Source: Aldrovandia affinis (taxonomy: Eukaryota; Chordata; Actinopteri; Notacanthiformes; Halosauridae). From it: a DNA stretch of 64,000 nt. The position numbers and the translations under genes were made by a program. The DNA is taken from contig JAINUG010000131.1 in assembly GCA_029706075.1 (NCBI GenBank), positions 1,922,001 through 1,986,000 of the forward strand, read 5' to 3'. This document shows, piece after piece, positions 16,546-28,249 of this stretch (positions are counted from its first letter, which is position 1; each line of letters begins with the position of its first letter). Below the pieces are notes generated by a model. It had not been told where the DNA came from and did no database searches. It saw only the letters and a program-made list of their open reading frames with translations.

Positions 16546-18510
16546 CTATGGCTGTTTTCTACTGTATGGCTGTATACTTATGTGTACTGCATACTGCACA
16601 ACACTGTATACTACATTCTATTTGTCATAGTATAGTACCCAGTATGCAACCACTAACGATTCAAATTGTATATGTAATGTAACTGTCACATGACCCCACC
16701 AGACTGTTTGAAGTTTACTTCATGGAGAAACTGAAAATAATTGATTCCAATAGAACATGTCACCCCATATTCATCTTCATTCAATTCATTGAGTATAGCT
16801 AACATGTACATTGTTAGCTAGGGAAAAAAAGGTTTGTTCTGACTTGACAGTTACCAATACTTGGAGAGCACTGTAACATTAGTTTGCTGGCTAGTTACAT
16901 TAACCATAGCTACCATCCATAAATTAGACATTTTAAATGTGCAATGTGTACAAAAAGCATATACAATCTAGCTGGCTAGATACCTTGCAATACGTATGTC
17001 TGAACCAATAAGTAGCTAGCAAGCAAACATAAACTCCATCACTAGCTACATCATAACAATAAATTATAGTGTGCTGCTTGCTAGCTGTCTCATCTTACAT
17101 TAATATTAGTTGACAAGCTATCTTGTTAACCAGCCAGCTATCTACATTATTCTCACTCATATTACAAGGGACCAAAACTATTGGTATCAGCTAGTTACTA
17201 TGCTAAATTAGACTCATTTAGCACAATTCCAATATACAAAACAAAATCGTGAAACTGGATTTTGTTGTTGTTTTAGTCATATCCATAGCTGACATACAGC
17301 AACGTTTCTCTTTGGATTTGCAAAAGATATACAGCTTACACTCTGGTCCCTGTTCTGGGTTACTTTTGCAAGTGCCCCAAGCACATCATTTTACCATGAA
17401 TTTTTACAGAAATAGTGGTGACAATTAACTACACACCTGTCAGCTACTTTATTTATCTCTATAGAATAGGTTAGTTCTGAGAGGAAGCTTGGCCTGGGTT
17501 TATAGTGTAATAACGGTTGCTAGGTAAACACATGGACGTGTTTGGAGGATGGCAGTAGCGCCAATATGCTTTGACAATCGGTCAATTGGCGATTCAATGT
17601 TGAGGAGATAAAAAAAACAGAGCAGTTTATTCTCATCACTGATTTTGATCATGGATAAATTACTAGCTTTGATAGAATGCATATGTTTTGAATGCTGATT
17701 TTACAATTTGCCTGAGAGCAGGCACTGGAACTCTATATTGGATAATTTGTCCACTGACATGTTCTCTGAATAAAAGAAACAAATACAGAGAACACAGAAG
17801 GTAACTCTTTCTGCAGTGTCTGGTGAATCAGACATATCCCCTGTCACAGTCTCACAGTGGCCTGGTCTTTATTAGTATGTATTGGAGGTAGGGGAGAGAG
17901 TACTGGTTGGCTGACCCCGCGGCTCATTTGCATGAGGCTGGGAACGCGACGCCGCTCTCTCCATCAGCATGCGCTGACACCTCCGCTGTTTAATTCACTC
18001 CCACAGTTTATAAATGCCCAAAGTGTGACAAACATTTCTGCCCAGACAGAATGAAGGTCAGCCATACAGAGGTACATACCTCATGGTCTCTGTAGACATG
18101 TCTGAAGAAAAAATGTCTTAACACAGTTACACCAGTTACACCAAAACCAGTTACACCGAGCATTGTGTAAATGAGTAAAACCATTTATGTATCCATTTTG
18201 TGAAACTTTAAACACAAAGTATGAACCACATAAAAATTCAACAGCAAAAATAGTATTCTGCATGATTTATCACAGAGACCTGCAAAATTATTATAGATAT
18301 GAAAACCAACCTAGTAATTCCCACATTGGCAGCAATCAATCCAGTAGCCATACTTGTTTCTTGGCAAAGTTGGGTGTGTTGGCAGCCTCTAATGGCCATA
18401 GCAAGCTAGCTTGGTTTGCAAATATAGGCAAGAACAAACATACAGTATGATGGTGCAGCTGCAAAACATAAGGCAGCAATGACAGTTCAATTAAAACATT
18501 TTGCATTTTA
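16546..18510. other. Unique non-coding DNA
   Basis: Only short ORFs without recognisable domains occur. Near 17930 there is an octamer-like CATTTGCAT, too short to call a site. No RNA gene or element end was recognised. Confidence 0.35.
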
Positions 18511-18513
18511 TTA

Positions 18514-18544
18514 ATTACATTACATTACATTACATTACATTACA
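18514..18544. repeat. (ATTAC)n tail of the inverted L2 copy
   Basis: About six 5-bp units form the 3' terminal simple repeat of the L2 copy on the minus strand. Confidence 0.9.
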
Positions 18545-18823
18545 GGCATTTGGGAGACGCTCTTATCCAGAGCGATGTACAACAAAGTGTTAACCGTAGT
18601 CAAGAACAGTTTAGCTGAAAGCCACCCTAGCGGGAAGTACAGTTCCTAGGTGCTAGGAGCAACCACATAGTTAAACTAGGACCCTGTAGGTAAATCTGTA
18701 GCCACAATTCAAAGGTAGCAATAAAGCAATCAGTGCGGAAAATAATGCCTAAGCCTAATACAATACATAAACAAGTAGACGTGTAAAACTAGCAGCTACG
18801 TCCCTAAGTTAACAAAAACCGGA

Positions 18824-19267
18824 CTACAAGGAGAGGTGCACCCTGAAGAGGTGAGTCTTCAGTCGTCGCTTGAAGGTGGCCAGGGTCTCAGCTGTTCTGA
18901 CTTCCACAGTAAGGTCATTCCACCATCGTGGAGCCAGAACCGACAGGAGGCATGACCGGGAAGCGCAGGTGCGGAGGGAGGGAGGTGCTAGGCGTCCTGA
19001 GGTAGCAGGACGGAGTGGTCTGGCAGGTGTGTAGGGTTTGAAGATCTTGAGGAGGTATGTTGGGGCTGATCCCTTGACTGCCTGGTATGCTAGGACCAAT
19101 GTTTTGAATTTGATGCGAGCTATAACAGGCAGCCAGTGGAGGGTAGTGAGCAGGGGGGTGACATGGGAGTGTCTAGGAAGGTTGTAGACCAGACGGGCTG
19201 CAGCGTTCTGGATGAGTTGCAGGGGTCTGATGGCAGATGCGGGAAGGCCAGTCAGGAGCGAGTTGCA
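18824..19267 (-). pseudogene. L2 LINE RT C-terminal fragment
   Basis: An open minus-strand frame with the conserved L2 C-terminal region: CNSLLTGLPASAIRPLQLIQ, AARLVYNLPRHSHVTPLL, LHWLPVIARIKFKTLVLAYQ, SVLAPRWWNDLTVEVRTAET and the closing RLKTHLFRVHLSL. It lacks the endonuclease and the RT catalytic core. No start codon belongs to it; the upstream reading beyond 19267 is flanking sequence. It is better preserved than the copies at 15 kb and 61 kb. Confidence 0.9.
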
Positions 19268-19924
19268 TGTATTTGTATTCCTGTATATTAAAATATTCAC
19301 TGTATATGCTATATAGCTAGATCGTGTTCACAATCATGATTATGGCGAGAGATTGTTTTTCAGCTAACAGCAGAAACTGTTGGTTTGCAGGTCCCTGAAC
19401 CCTTTGGATGCCACAATGTAGTCCAAACATAGTGTATTGTTGGTATTTGAGTTGATATTGGTATGTGAGTTTAAAACTGAAACATAACGGTACATTTTCA
19501 ACTATACGTTTTTTGGAATAAATGATAATTAAGGCATATCTTTCAACTATCTTTGAAAATGATTTAAACAGATTTTTTTATGAGTTTTATATTCTCTGTT
19601 TGAAAGTAGCACACTCCATAAAGCATATGTAAATCCTTCCTATGATCTTGATTGATATTTTACCTTACGACCTTAGATGCCCTAACACATGAAATACAAT
19701 ACTGACACTTACAGTATATAACATGGGCACCATCACACACTTCAAAGACCGTAAATTTGAAGAATTAACTATGCATACTTTCCAGTTTCAAACGGTACTA
19801 TATGCAAAGGACCAATCATACAGAACAACATTTTGTTATTATTAACATATACTGTATATATATATATATATGGACCACAGGTTTTTCCTAATAATACATA
19901 AATATGCATTATTATTATTTTATT
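19268..19924. other. AT-rich non-coding DNA
   Basis: It contains a short TATATA run near 19850. No gene was recognised. Confidence 0.4.
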
Positions 19925-20115
19925 TTTTTAATATATTTTTTTCCAGTTTTTCTCCCAATTTGGTTGCCAATTATACCCTCTATTTATCTCAATTCCCTTC
20001 CCCCATGGGTCCGCCGCCCGTCCTCCGGGTCGAGACACTCTTTCCGGGCCGATTGATCCACCTCTTCCGAGACAGAATTCTACCATGGATGCCTTTACCT
20101 GCTCCTTGACGGACT
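19925..20115 (-). repeat. SINE-tail-like fragment, inverted
   Basis: The reverse complement carries GAGGGTATAATTGGCAACCA followed by AAATTGGGAGAAAAA. This matches the tail of the SINE at 10.8-11.2 kb and the piece at 8.37 kb. The GC-rich part at 20000-20110 may be the body of a related SINE, but no A/B box pair is clear. Confidence 0.5.
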
Positions 20116-20343
20116 CGTTCTATTTACGGACTATTTACTAAAAATAATGCATTGATTTTAACGATACATAAGGTTGTTGTGATGGCAAGTATGTCCCATA
20201 CCTATACAGCATGAGAGTTTGGCAGTTTTCAGGGTCTCCCACAGAAATAACTACAATGACCAGACTCTCAGTCCTTACAAATATTAAATTCTATACACAG
20301 TAAAGCCCCAAACAAGGTAACGAGGTAGGTACAAACTTATTTT

Positions 20344-21338
20344 GTGTTTCTTCCTTATCATCTTAATCTGCGCTTGGTGGAGAGCCAGATAAATGAGCTC
20401 CTGGAGCAACAGCAGCAACTTGGAGCTAGATTGGATTCGCTGGAGCCTACCTCTTCCTGCGGGGCTAAACCTAGGGCCCTGCCCACCGGAGAGGAACCCT
20501 GTCCCCTGTTGAAACCTGGTCAGCGGGGGTGAAGCGGGGACCGAGGCGCTCTCTGCCTCTCTTCGACCCGGCAGTGGAGGAAGATGACTCTTTACCGCTG
20601 TCAAACAGCTTTGTGGAGCTGGAAGCTCTAGATACCACCCTGCCGGAGCTACCACCCACCACGACCGGTGTACAAGCCACCCAGCAGTTCCATGGAACTT
20701 GGGCCTCCCGTACTCCATCGGCCGCTGTCCGGAGATGGCCTGCCCAGCAGCAGTCTGTGATCTGCAGCCCCCGGGCTCCCCGCATTCCATCTCCCCCCTG
20801 CTCCTTGCTCGCAAGCCCTTTAGCAGCTTTTCTGTTCATGCAGGAGGTTCCATGGACGAGAGGCCAGACTTTTTGGTGGTCGGAAGCTCCACTGTTTGGC
20901 ATGTGGAAATTTCCCAGGCACTCTTTCCCAGGTGCGAAGGTTTTACATATAAATGAGGTAATCCCCGCTTTACTCGATTTATATCCCAGTGTACATTCTG
21001 TTACTGTCCATGTTGGATCAAATTATATTAAATTTAGGCAATCTGAAAAACTTTATAAGGACTTTGATGTTCTTGTGTGCACTGTTGAAAGCCTTGGAAA
21101 GTGCTGCATTCTCTCAGGCCCCTTCCCAATCCACGGTTCTGGATCAGAAGGTTTTAGCCGCCGAGTAGCACTCAACAGCTGGCTAAAGAATTACTGCATT
21201 AGTTGTTGTTTTTATTGACATTTTCAATTTATTCTAGGAACGGAAGGATGTTTTTAAATGGGATGGTGTACATCCAAACCAGAAGGGCACTAAGCTCCTG
21301 GCTAGGAACTTTGAGGAAGCCTCCTGGAGAGACTGACA
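20344..21338 (+). pseudogene. LINE ORF1 with coiled coil and SGNH hydrolase domain
   Basis: The first frame (from about 20370) gives a heptad-like stretch LVESQINELLEQQQQLGARL, a short coiled coil. The main frame (20529-21218) holds a low-complexity linker, then esterase motifs: VTVHVGSNYIKF (usual block HVGTNDI) and SGPFPIHGSGSEGFSR. After a frame change near 21200 it continues as ERKDVFKWDGVHPNQKG, whose D-x-x-H is the family's catalytic block, and ends with TGA at 21336-21338. The nucleophile block (FLVVGSSTVWHVE) is read in yet another frame near 20870. Such ORF1 proteins are known from CR1-type LINEs. Several frameshifts rule out function. Confidence 0.82.
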
Positions 21339-22138
21339 TCTAGTCAAACCTCGTCTACTCTCAGGTCAATTCCAGCAAGTGTTGTAAACACCTGTCTATT
21401 TGGGGGAATAGAACTAGTAGGGTTCCACTTGGCCCCGTTCACACTGGCAGGCGGCTGGAAAACCTGTGACCACTTCCTGCTCTTCCTTCTACTGAGAGAA
21501 AATCTGTACAGCATGATACACCAATCAAGATGGCACTAATCAATGTTAGATCACTTTATAATAAGACTTAAACAATTTCATCATGTCTGTCAATCTGGAT
21601 TTTTTGTTTTTAACATAAACATGGCTAAAACCTGGAGAGTGCACAACTATCTGAAATTTGTCCCCCTAATTATAGTTATTTTAATTCTCCATGGCTTAGT
21701 GACAGTGGTGGAGGCCTTGCTGTGGCTTTTTTGAGCCGTATTAAACGTAGCCCTGTTACTATAGATGCCCTCCTTAGCTTTGAGGTGCTAGCTTTTAAAG
21801 TTGTGTGTGAAAATCATGTTTTATACTGTGTCATTTATCACCTGCCTAAGCCAAATAGTGCTTTTCTATCTGAATTCTTTGATTTTATATCCTCTGTTGT
21901 TCTCAAATATGATACATTAATCATTGTTGGTGATTTCCATATCCATGTAGATGACACCTTGTGTAGCCTGGCTTCTGAGTTTTTAAGCATGACTGAGTCT
22001 TTTAATCTGGTGCAGCATGTTGTAGGACCCACTCACAGCCGAGGCCACACCCTCAATCTGGTTTTCACCCTTGGCCTAAACTCAGTGGTGGGCCGTCAGG
22101 GCCTGCAAGGCCTTCTCTACTGGCCTAAAAAATATCTG

Positions 22139-22659
22139 AATCACAGACTGATGTTAATTATATTTAAATATATTTTTTCCATGAATACTTATTAAATAAT
22201 TCCAAATGGTCTGTCCGCTTCCTTTCATAGCTTTTCCCCTGGTTGCGGTGCTTCCAGACGTGTATTTTCATATTAAAGCATTTAACCAATCACATTTCAG
22301 CCATCATTTGTTGCCAGGGTCAAAGAAATCTGCCTGTAGGCCTTCACAATCAGTTCTGCAGGCCCTGTAGCATAAAATAAGTGTTGATCAAACTGTTGCT
22401 TCAACCAATCAGATTTTGAGTTGGGGACACGAAGGCCTTCTAGAAGGCCTAGGTAACGTCAGCGTATTCACACCCTTTGATTGGATAGTCAGAGAGTGTC
22501 TGACTATGATGTAATGTGATTGGTTAAATGCTTTAATATGAAAATACACGTCTGGAAGCACCGCAACCAGGGAAAAGCTATGAAAGGAAGCGGACAGACC
22601 ATTTGGAATTCTTTAATAAGTATTCATGGACAAAATATAATTAACATCAGTCTGTGATT
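22139..22659. repeat. Large inverted repeat inside the hAT relic
   Basis: The left arm, 22139-22296, and right arm, 22513-22659, are reverse complements over about 150 bp with small indels (for example GCATTTAACCAATCACAT against ATGTGATTGGTTAAATGC). The loop is about 215 bp. A transcript would form a long hairpin. The right arm is adjacent to the transposase remnant, so the left arm is probably an inverted copy of that region's upstream sequence. Confidence 0.9.
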
Positions 22660-22670
22660 CAGACATTTGA

Positions 22671-22865
22671 GCGGACATTTTCAGCCTAAAGCGAATTAAA
22701 ATTTATGCCAGAAATACGACTGGGCAGGCTCGACTTTCAGCATTAGCTTCGATGGCGATAGAAAAGGACTTCTTGATGGAACTGAAACACACAGATAATC
22801 TGTACGACAGCGTAATTGAACTCTTTTTGAGGAAAGAAAGGAGGATGGATTTTGTGTACAAATAA
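22671..22865 (+). pseudogene. hAT transposase C-terminal fragment
   Basis: One open frame of about 64 codons reads IFSLKRIKIYARNTTGQARL, then SALASMAIEKDF, and ends at a TAA at 22863-22865. This is the standard hAT C-terminus, where SFSALKRIKxYxRNT is followed by LSxLALxSIEKD. The rest of the transposase, including the RNase H-like core, is absent; the frame is closed immediately upstream by a TGA at 22668. The element therefore kept only the last exon of its gene, which is common among internally deleted hAT copies. Confidence 0.85.
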
Positions 22866-25385
22866 TAAGGATTTTTGGTGAGTAAAATGTTGCTATTTTC
22901 CTAAATAATATTGCAATTTTATGAGGTTATTATTGAAGCTTTGTTATGTGTGTCGCAGCTGTAGCACCGCGGGTTTGTTTCTTCAGTAAAGGCATTTATT
23001 CTGGATACACGAGTTATCTATCTGCGATGCAACGGCAACGGATGTTTGTTCGGTTTGTTTTTGCACTTATTTATCTTTCTTCAGTCATGTTTCATTCTCG
23101 TTCTGTTCCCCGTCTGTCATTGTTCCTGTTCGAGTTCCTCTCCTTGTCTTGTCATGCGCTTCGAGAAATTCTATGTTTCGGTTTTTTAGGGAGGAGGAGG
23201 AACGCATAAAGAAATCTGCGTGCGAATAAAGCGGAACGTGAGAAGCGTACAGAGAGAGAGAATGACAGCGATAGTTAGAAGCGTGAGATAATTAGTGATT
23301 AGTAGTGTTAGTAACTTAATCTAAATCCCTAATGTTAGTAGATTAGTTGGTTAGTACTATATGCATCTAACTAATATATACAAAGTGTAATTAGAAAGTA
23401 AGAAGGAAGTAAAACGAGATTAGAAACGAAGACGGAAAAACCGAGACAGAATTTCCCGAAGTGCATGACAGAACGAAAATGAAACATGACTGAAGAAAGA
23501 TAAATAAACAAAGTGCAAAAACAAACCGAACAGACACTCAAAACATAACAATAAGATGGCTTTTATAGCCATAAAATAGTTATTGAGGGGTGGATTGATT
23601 CAGACGGAGCACTACTAAAGGCCTAGGTGTGAAATGCACGGCCCGCCACTGCCTAAACTTGAACTCACTCTACTTGGAGGATTTTGCTGTGTCTGATCAT
23701 AGATTTATTATTTTTGATGCCAATCTCAAGGCTCCTCAGAATGCGCTCTCGTATCCTTAATAGTCAATCAGCTCTGTGCTTAACTGTGTTTTCAGATTCT
23801 AAGGAAGAATTTAGGACTGATCGATCACATAAATGACTTGGTTGGCTGCTTTAATGACTTATGTTCAGCCACTCTGGACACCATAGCTCCTTTTAGGACC
23901 TACTGACAACTTATAACAAAAAAATTAAGGATGCAAGAGCCTCTTATTTTCCTGAGCTTATCACCACTAATCAGCACAACCCCAGGTTTTTATTTAGCGT
24001 CATCGATCAGCTTGTAAATTCTGTACCCTCTGTTGCTCCTGTTTTAACTGTTAATGACTGTGAAAAGTTTTTATCCTTCTTTGCTGATAAAGCCAATGGT
24101 ATCAGAGCTGAAATTACGCCCTCCACCTCAGATGTTACCATATCGCACACCTGTCCTGATTTACTAGCCAGTTTATTCCAATCTCCCTCCAGGATCTCAC
24201 AGAGATTGTGTCCCATATGCGACCATCTGCTAGATATCATTCCAACCAAGTTCCTCAAGGAGGTCATGGGTGCTATTGGCCCTTTCTTACTCGATATTGT
24301 AAATAGTAACCTCTCCTCTGGTTGTGTCCCTGACTATTTTGTGGGTGGGTATATCTGGGACCACTCTTGACTGGTTCTCATCCTATCACAGCAACAGAAA
24401 ATTCGTAAAGTTTGTATTAGTGATTCTGTCTACTGACATGTGGGGTGCTGCAGGGCCGTATTCTTGGTCCCACTTTATTTTCACTTTACATGCTACCCCT
24501 GGGCCATATTATCTGTAGCTTAACATCTCTTACCACTGTTATGCAGACGCCACCCAACTTTATCTGTCTGTAAAACCTAATGATTTTAATAGATTAGCTA
24601 TTTTAAAAGATTGCCTCATTGCTATTAAGGACTGGATGTCACAAAACATCCTCCAGCTTAACTCACTTTGTCCAGACAAAACGTAAGTTCTTGTTTTTGG
24701 CCCTAATAACTCAATAAGATCTTTGGGTTTAAATGTGAAGTCTGTCATCAGGAATTTAGGTGTTATTTTTGACCCACAAATGAGGTTTGAAAAACTGGTG
24801 CAGTGCTGTTTTTTGCAGTTGCGAAAGGTCAGATCGATTCTGCCTTTCCAAGAAACAGAGAGAATAATGCATGCCTTTGTGTCGTCATGACTTGACTACT
24901 GCAATGCCTTGTTTACATGTCTTAGCCAAACTGCAGTAGCCCGGCTTCAACTAGGTCAAAACTCAGCTGCCCGTTTACTGACTAAGTCAAATCGTAGGTC
25001 GCACATCTCCCCAGTCCTGGCCTCCCTGCATTGGCTACCAGTGAGATTTCAACTTCAAAATCCTACTAATCACTTATAATACTCCCTCCAAGTATTAGAT
25101 CAGCTGATTCCATAAATATTTTTAAACAACGCCTAAAGACCCACTTTTATTCCCTTGCTTTTAATTGCATTTAATACCTTTTTATTGTTCTTATTGTTCG
25201 TATTCTTATTTTTCATCTTCTGTATTTTATTCTCTTGCTTTTATCTTGCTTGTTTTATGTTTACTGTTGATCTTTCTCCGCCCCTCATAGTATTTTATAT
25301 TGCTACTGCTCTTTTACCGTAAAGAACTTTGTAACTTTGTTTAGAAAGGTGCTATACAAATAAAGATTTATTGATTGATTGATCT

Positions 25386-26482
25386 TCTTCTTCTGCTTCT
25401 CCTTGATTTTCACACAATGGCATTATCACCTATGCTAAGAGCCCCACCCACTTGTTACTGATTGGTTAACAATGATTCTGCTTGCTTGCTCCTGACTGAC
25501 TTTTTCGAAGGACTTTTCTACTGAGAGTCAAGCAGTCAAACTCAGTCAGCTGTAAGGATCCTATTAAAATTGTAAGGTATGTGAATTTGTATAGTTTATT
25601 TAAAGTATCATTTGCATAGAAGTAAAATATCTCACACACTGTCATGCTTGTGTAACCCAGGTCATATAAACTGATTACCAGAAAAAATACAACCGAATTA
25701 ATATATTAGTAATAAGAATATTCTGCCAAGCAATATCAGCAAATGAATCAATATCCTAGCTTGTTCTATTTCCATGTACGGTATATGGAGAGCTGTGTCT
25801 TGACCAATAGCCAAGCACAAGCATCAATATTGACATAAATTCTAGCCAATCAGATGACGTGACTCAATGACTGGATCCCGCCTTCCATTCAACTGCACAG
25901 CGCGGCAGTTTTGAGGACGAACCGGCAGATGAGAAAAATCCGCGTGTGTAGGAAAACGGATAAGATTCCAAGTTAGAATACTGTTTCAAAAAGCTAGAAA
26001 ATACGGCTTCAAATAACCTTAAACTTAGAATAACATATCATATAACATTGCTCGTTCACCCGACGTTGCCAAAAGGTTGAGAGCTTGTCAGAGGCGTAGC
26101 GTGCACTGTCGAATCGGTGCGGGAGCACCAGGCGCAAAATTCAGAGGGGCGCAAAATTTCAGAAGACGAAAAGAAACACCGTTTAACTAACAGGTCAGGT
26201 TTTTTTTTCTTGTGGATGCTATATTCCTGAACATTGTGAATTCCAACCAAAGATTGCGAGCCACCCACTATCCTGAATCTTTTCCATTCAAGAAATGTAT
26301 GTGAAGACCTTTTTTTCCTTTTTCTTTTGAAGGACAGCGAACCCTATATTACTGCTACTGCTTTATTGTGGTAGTAACAAACTTGCTACAAGGGCTATCC
26401 CTCTGGAAATTAGTATTCAAATATGGTTGATACCACAATGTAAGAACTCTTATAATATCAGTCTCATGAGTTTTAGTATAGA
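25386..26482. other. Non-coding DNA
   Basis: No gene was recognised. A short 'CAGAGGCGTAGC' string near 26090 resembles some transposon ends, but no partner end was found. Confidence 0.35.
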
Positions 26483-26494
26483 AGTCTCATAAAA

Positions 26495-26857
26495 GGGCGG
26501 CACGGTGGTGCAGTGGATAGCACTGTCGCCTCACAGCAAGAAGGTCTCGGGTTCGAATCCAGGCCGGGGGCCTTTCTGTGTGGAGTTTGCATGTTCTCCC
26601 CATGTCCACGTGGGTTTCCTCCGGGTACTCCGGTTTCCTCCCACAGTCCAAAGACATGCACGTTAGCCTAATTGGAGAGTCTAAATTGCCCGTAGGTATG
26701 AGTGTGTGAGTGAATGGTGTGTGTGACCTGCGATGGATTGGCGACCTGTCCAGGGTTTATTCCTGCCTCTCGCCCCTATGCATGCTGGGATAGGCTCCAG
26801 CCACCCCGCGACCCTGACCAGGAATAAGCGGCTTAGACAATGAGATGAGATGAGATG
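26495..26857 (+). mobile_element. tRNA-headed SINE with LINE-like tail and 12-bp TSD
   Basis: The head has A and B boxes (GTGGTGCAGTGGATAGCAC near 26505 and GGGTTCGAATCC near 26548). A body with TGTGTGGAGTTTGCATGTTC and GGTTTCCTCCCACAGTCCAA follows, a sequence common in teleost repeats. The 3' part (GGATAGGCTCCAGCCACCCC, then AATAAGCGGCTTAGA) resembles an L2-type LINE tail and ends in (GATGA)n. It is flanked by AGTCTCATAAAA at 26483-26494 and 26858-26869, a target duplication expected from LINE-driven insertion. Confidence 0.92.
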
Positions 26858-26869
26858 AGTCTCATAAAA

Positions 26870-28249
26870 TATACTTAACTATAAATTTGGAATTTCAATT
26901 AATAATTTAATCATATAATCATATCAAAACATTGTACCTTTAGTTAATACCTAATTAATAATATTGATGGCCTAACTAGGGTTGAAGGCATCAGGGAGTT
27001 CTAATCAGCAGAGGCTGGCTTAATTCAATGCAAGTGTAACATTAAGACAGACGGTGTAAAAATATAATATTTATTGAACATAAAGCATCAAACTGGCAAA
27101 GCATAATTCAATGCATTAATGAACAACAACTCTGTGTGAGTGCATGTGTGTGTCTGTGTGGTGCGTTCATGTGCAGACATTCTGAGACATGGCCATGCAT
27201 GCAAGTGTGTGCTCTCACATGTGCAACGGGTGCACACATGCTTTAAGCACGAGGTCATTGAGAACAAAGAGGAAAGATGGAGGGAAGTTTGAATCTAGTT
27301 TGTGACTAAGGAGAAAGGAATCAGAATAACTGTAGTTATTGCGTGTGTTGAGATCATAATATCAGGTTATGACCGGGTTAGTAAATAACATTACATATAA
27401 GACCTGGTTCTGTGTGTCGTGTATTTTATTACTAACGCAGGCAGTCAATGAGCGGCTATGCCAGCTACAAAAACAATGGTAAACACGGAGTGTTGAACCA
27501 CGATACATCATAGAACAGTTTGTACATTCAATCATGAATATAAACAGTCTGTTGCGAAGTTATGCTATGTCTTTGTTATAACCTTGCTTTTGTTTTGTTT
27601 GCTCCGCAGTCGGTGGGTTTCGATGCATGTTTGAGATGTGGGAAGTCCGGTTGCCAAGTCTTCAAGAGTCCGATGTTTCTTAGCTGTGCTCCTTGCAACT
27701 GTTCACGGTTGATGTGAAGTCTGGTTCTTTTTCCAGGGCACAAAGTTGATTGTCGGGGATGAGTCTTGACGAAGGGAGCTGTTTGCTTCTGTATCACTTA
27801 TGTCCGATATTGCTAGCTGTATACTTTCACAGCTCTTCACAAATTAGCGTCGCTTGCCGGTAATGGAAGTAAATGTAGAAATAATTAAATGTGATGGGGA
27901 AATAAATAATTAAATATTTTACATATATTTATGTTGAGAGTGCACTCCTATTCCATCAGGCCAGTGCACTACTAAGACCATCACAGGGTGACCGTGTCCT
28001 GGTACTGGGAGAAGATCATCACGGTGGGTAGGGGTCCTTGGAGGATGAAAACCAGCCATCTCCAGTACTGTCACCAGGACCTGAAAGTGTGCCTCTCTTG
28101 AGACAATACCTGGAGTGGGTCAAACTAAAACACCTGTTTATTCCCCAATATAGTGGTTGGAGATAGTGAAAGATAGGGCTACTTCTGGGCAGTCGACCAG
28201 AGGAAGGCAAAGGAAAGGAGGGCAACCTATAACCATCATAATGCTGCCC
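26870..28249. other. Non-coding DNA of unknown origin
   Basis: The stretch at 27000-27840 has a low-complexity TG-rich part and no element ends that I recognise. A minus-strand ORF at 27576-27797 has no recognisable domain. Confidence 0.3.

Larger units (their letters stand above)
18514..19267 (-). mobile_element. L2-type LINE 3' fragment, inverted
   Basis: On the minus strand the piece runs from the RT C-terminus at 19267 to the L2 3' end (GCTCTGGATAAGAGCGTCTC at about 18556-18575) and finishes in a (TGTAA)n tail, seen on + as (ATTAC)n at 18514-18544. The 5' end is truncated, which is typical of incomplete reverse transcription. Confidence 0.9.
22083..23651 (+). mobile_element. hAT-superfamily relic with exact 8-bp TSD
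   Basis: The ends are inverted: CAGTGGTGGGCCGT at the left and, read inward from the right, CAGTGGCGGGCCGT. The flanks carry an identical 8-bp duplication CCTAAACT (22075-22082 and 23652-23659), the hAT hallmark. Removing the element rejoins the host LINE endonuclease reading. Inside are a C-terminal transposase remnant and a large inverted repeat. It lacks a catalytic core, so it is non-autonomous. Confidence 0.93.
21521..25160 (+). pseudogene. LINE ORF2 (endonuclease + reverse transcriptase), interrupted
   Basis: It starts near 21530 with ALINVRSLYNKT, the APE-type endonuclease N-terminus. GGLAVAFLSRIKRSPV and TLIIVGDFHIHVDD (usually GDFNIH) follow in the open frame 21722-22080. The frame is cut by the hAT relic and resumes at about 23655 (LEDFAVSDHRFIIFDA, the SDH block). 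RT pieces are TTLDWFSSYHSNRKF near 24360 and a YADD motif changed to YADAT near 24540. The C-terminal RT tail (SLDYCNALFTCLSQ) lies at 24880-24930 and a KQRLKTHFYS-like end near 25130. Part of the RT before motif B is deleted. Confidence 0.85.
20300..25385 (+). mobile_element. LINE (CR1/L2 group) with SGNH-esterase ORF1, split by a hAT relic
   Basis: A two-ORF non-LTR retrotransposon: ORF1 with a coiled coil and an esterase-like domain, ORF2 with endonuclease and RT, then a 3' UTR ending GGTGCTATACAAATAAAGAT and an (ATTG)n tail at about 25365-25384. Every ORF is decayed. A 1569-bp hAT relic (22083-23651) interrupts the endonuclease region, and part of the RT is deleted near 24330. The tail style and esterase ORF1 place it in the CR1/L2/Rex1 cluster; the exact family is uncertain. 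Confidence 0.87.

Noticed and set aside
20284..20902. Long reverse ORFs of 176 and 143 codons
   Set aside because: They are antisense shadows of LINE ORF1, which shows esterase motifs on the + strand.
26500..26560. tRNA gene
   Set aside because: Same reasoning: it is the head of a SINE with a target-site duplication.
28019..28225. Reverse ORF, Pro-Ser-rich
   Set aside because: No domain, and adjacent to LINE sequence on the other strand; likely chance.
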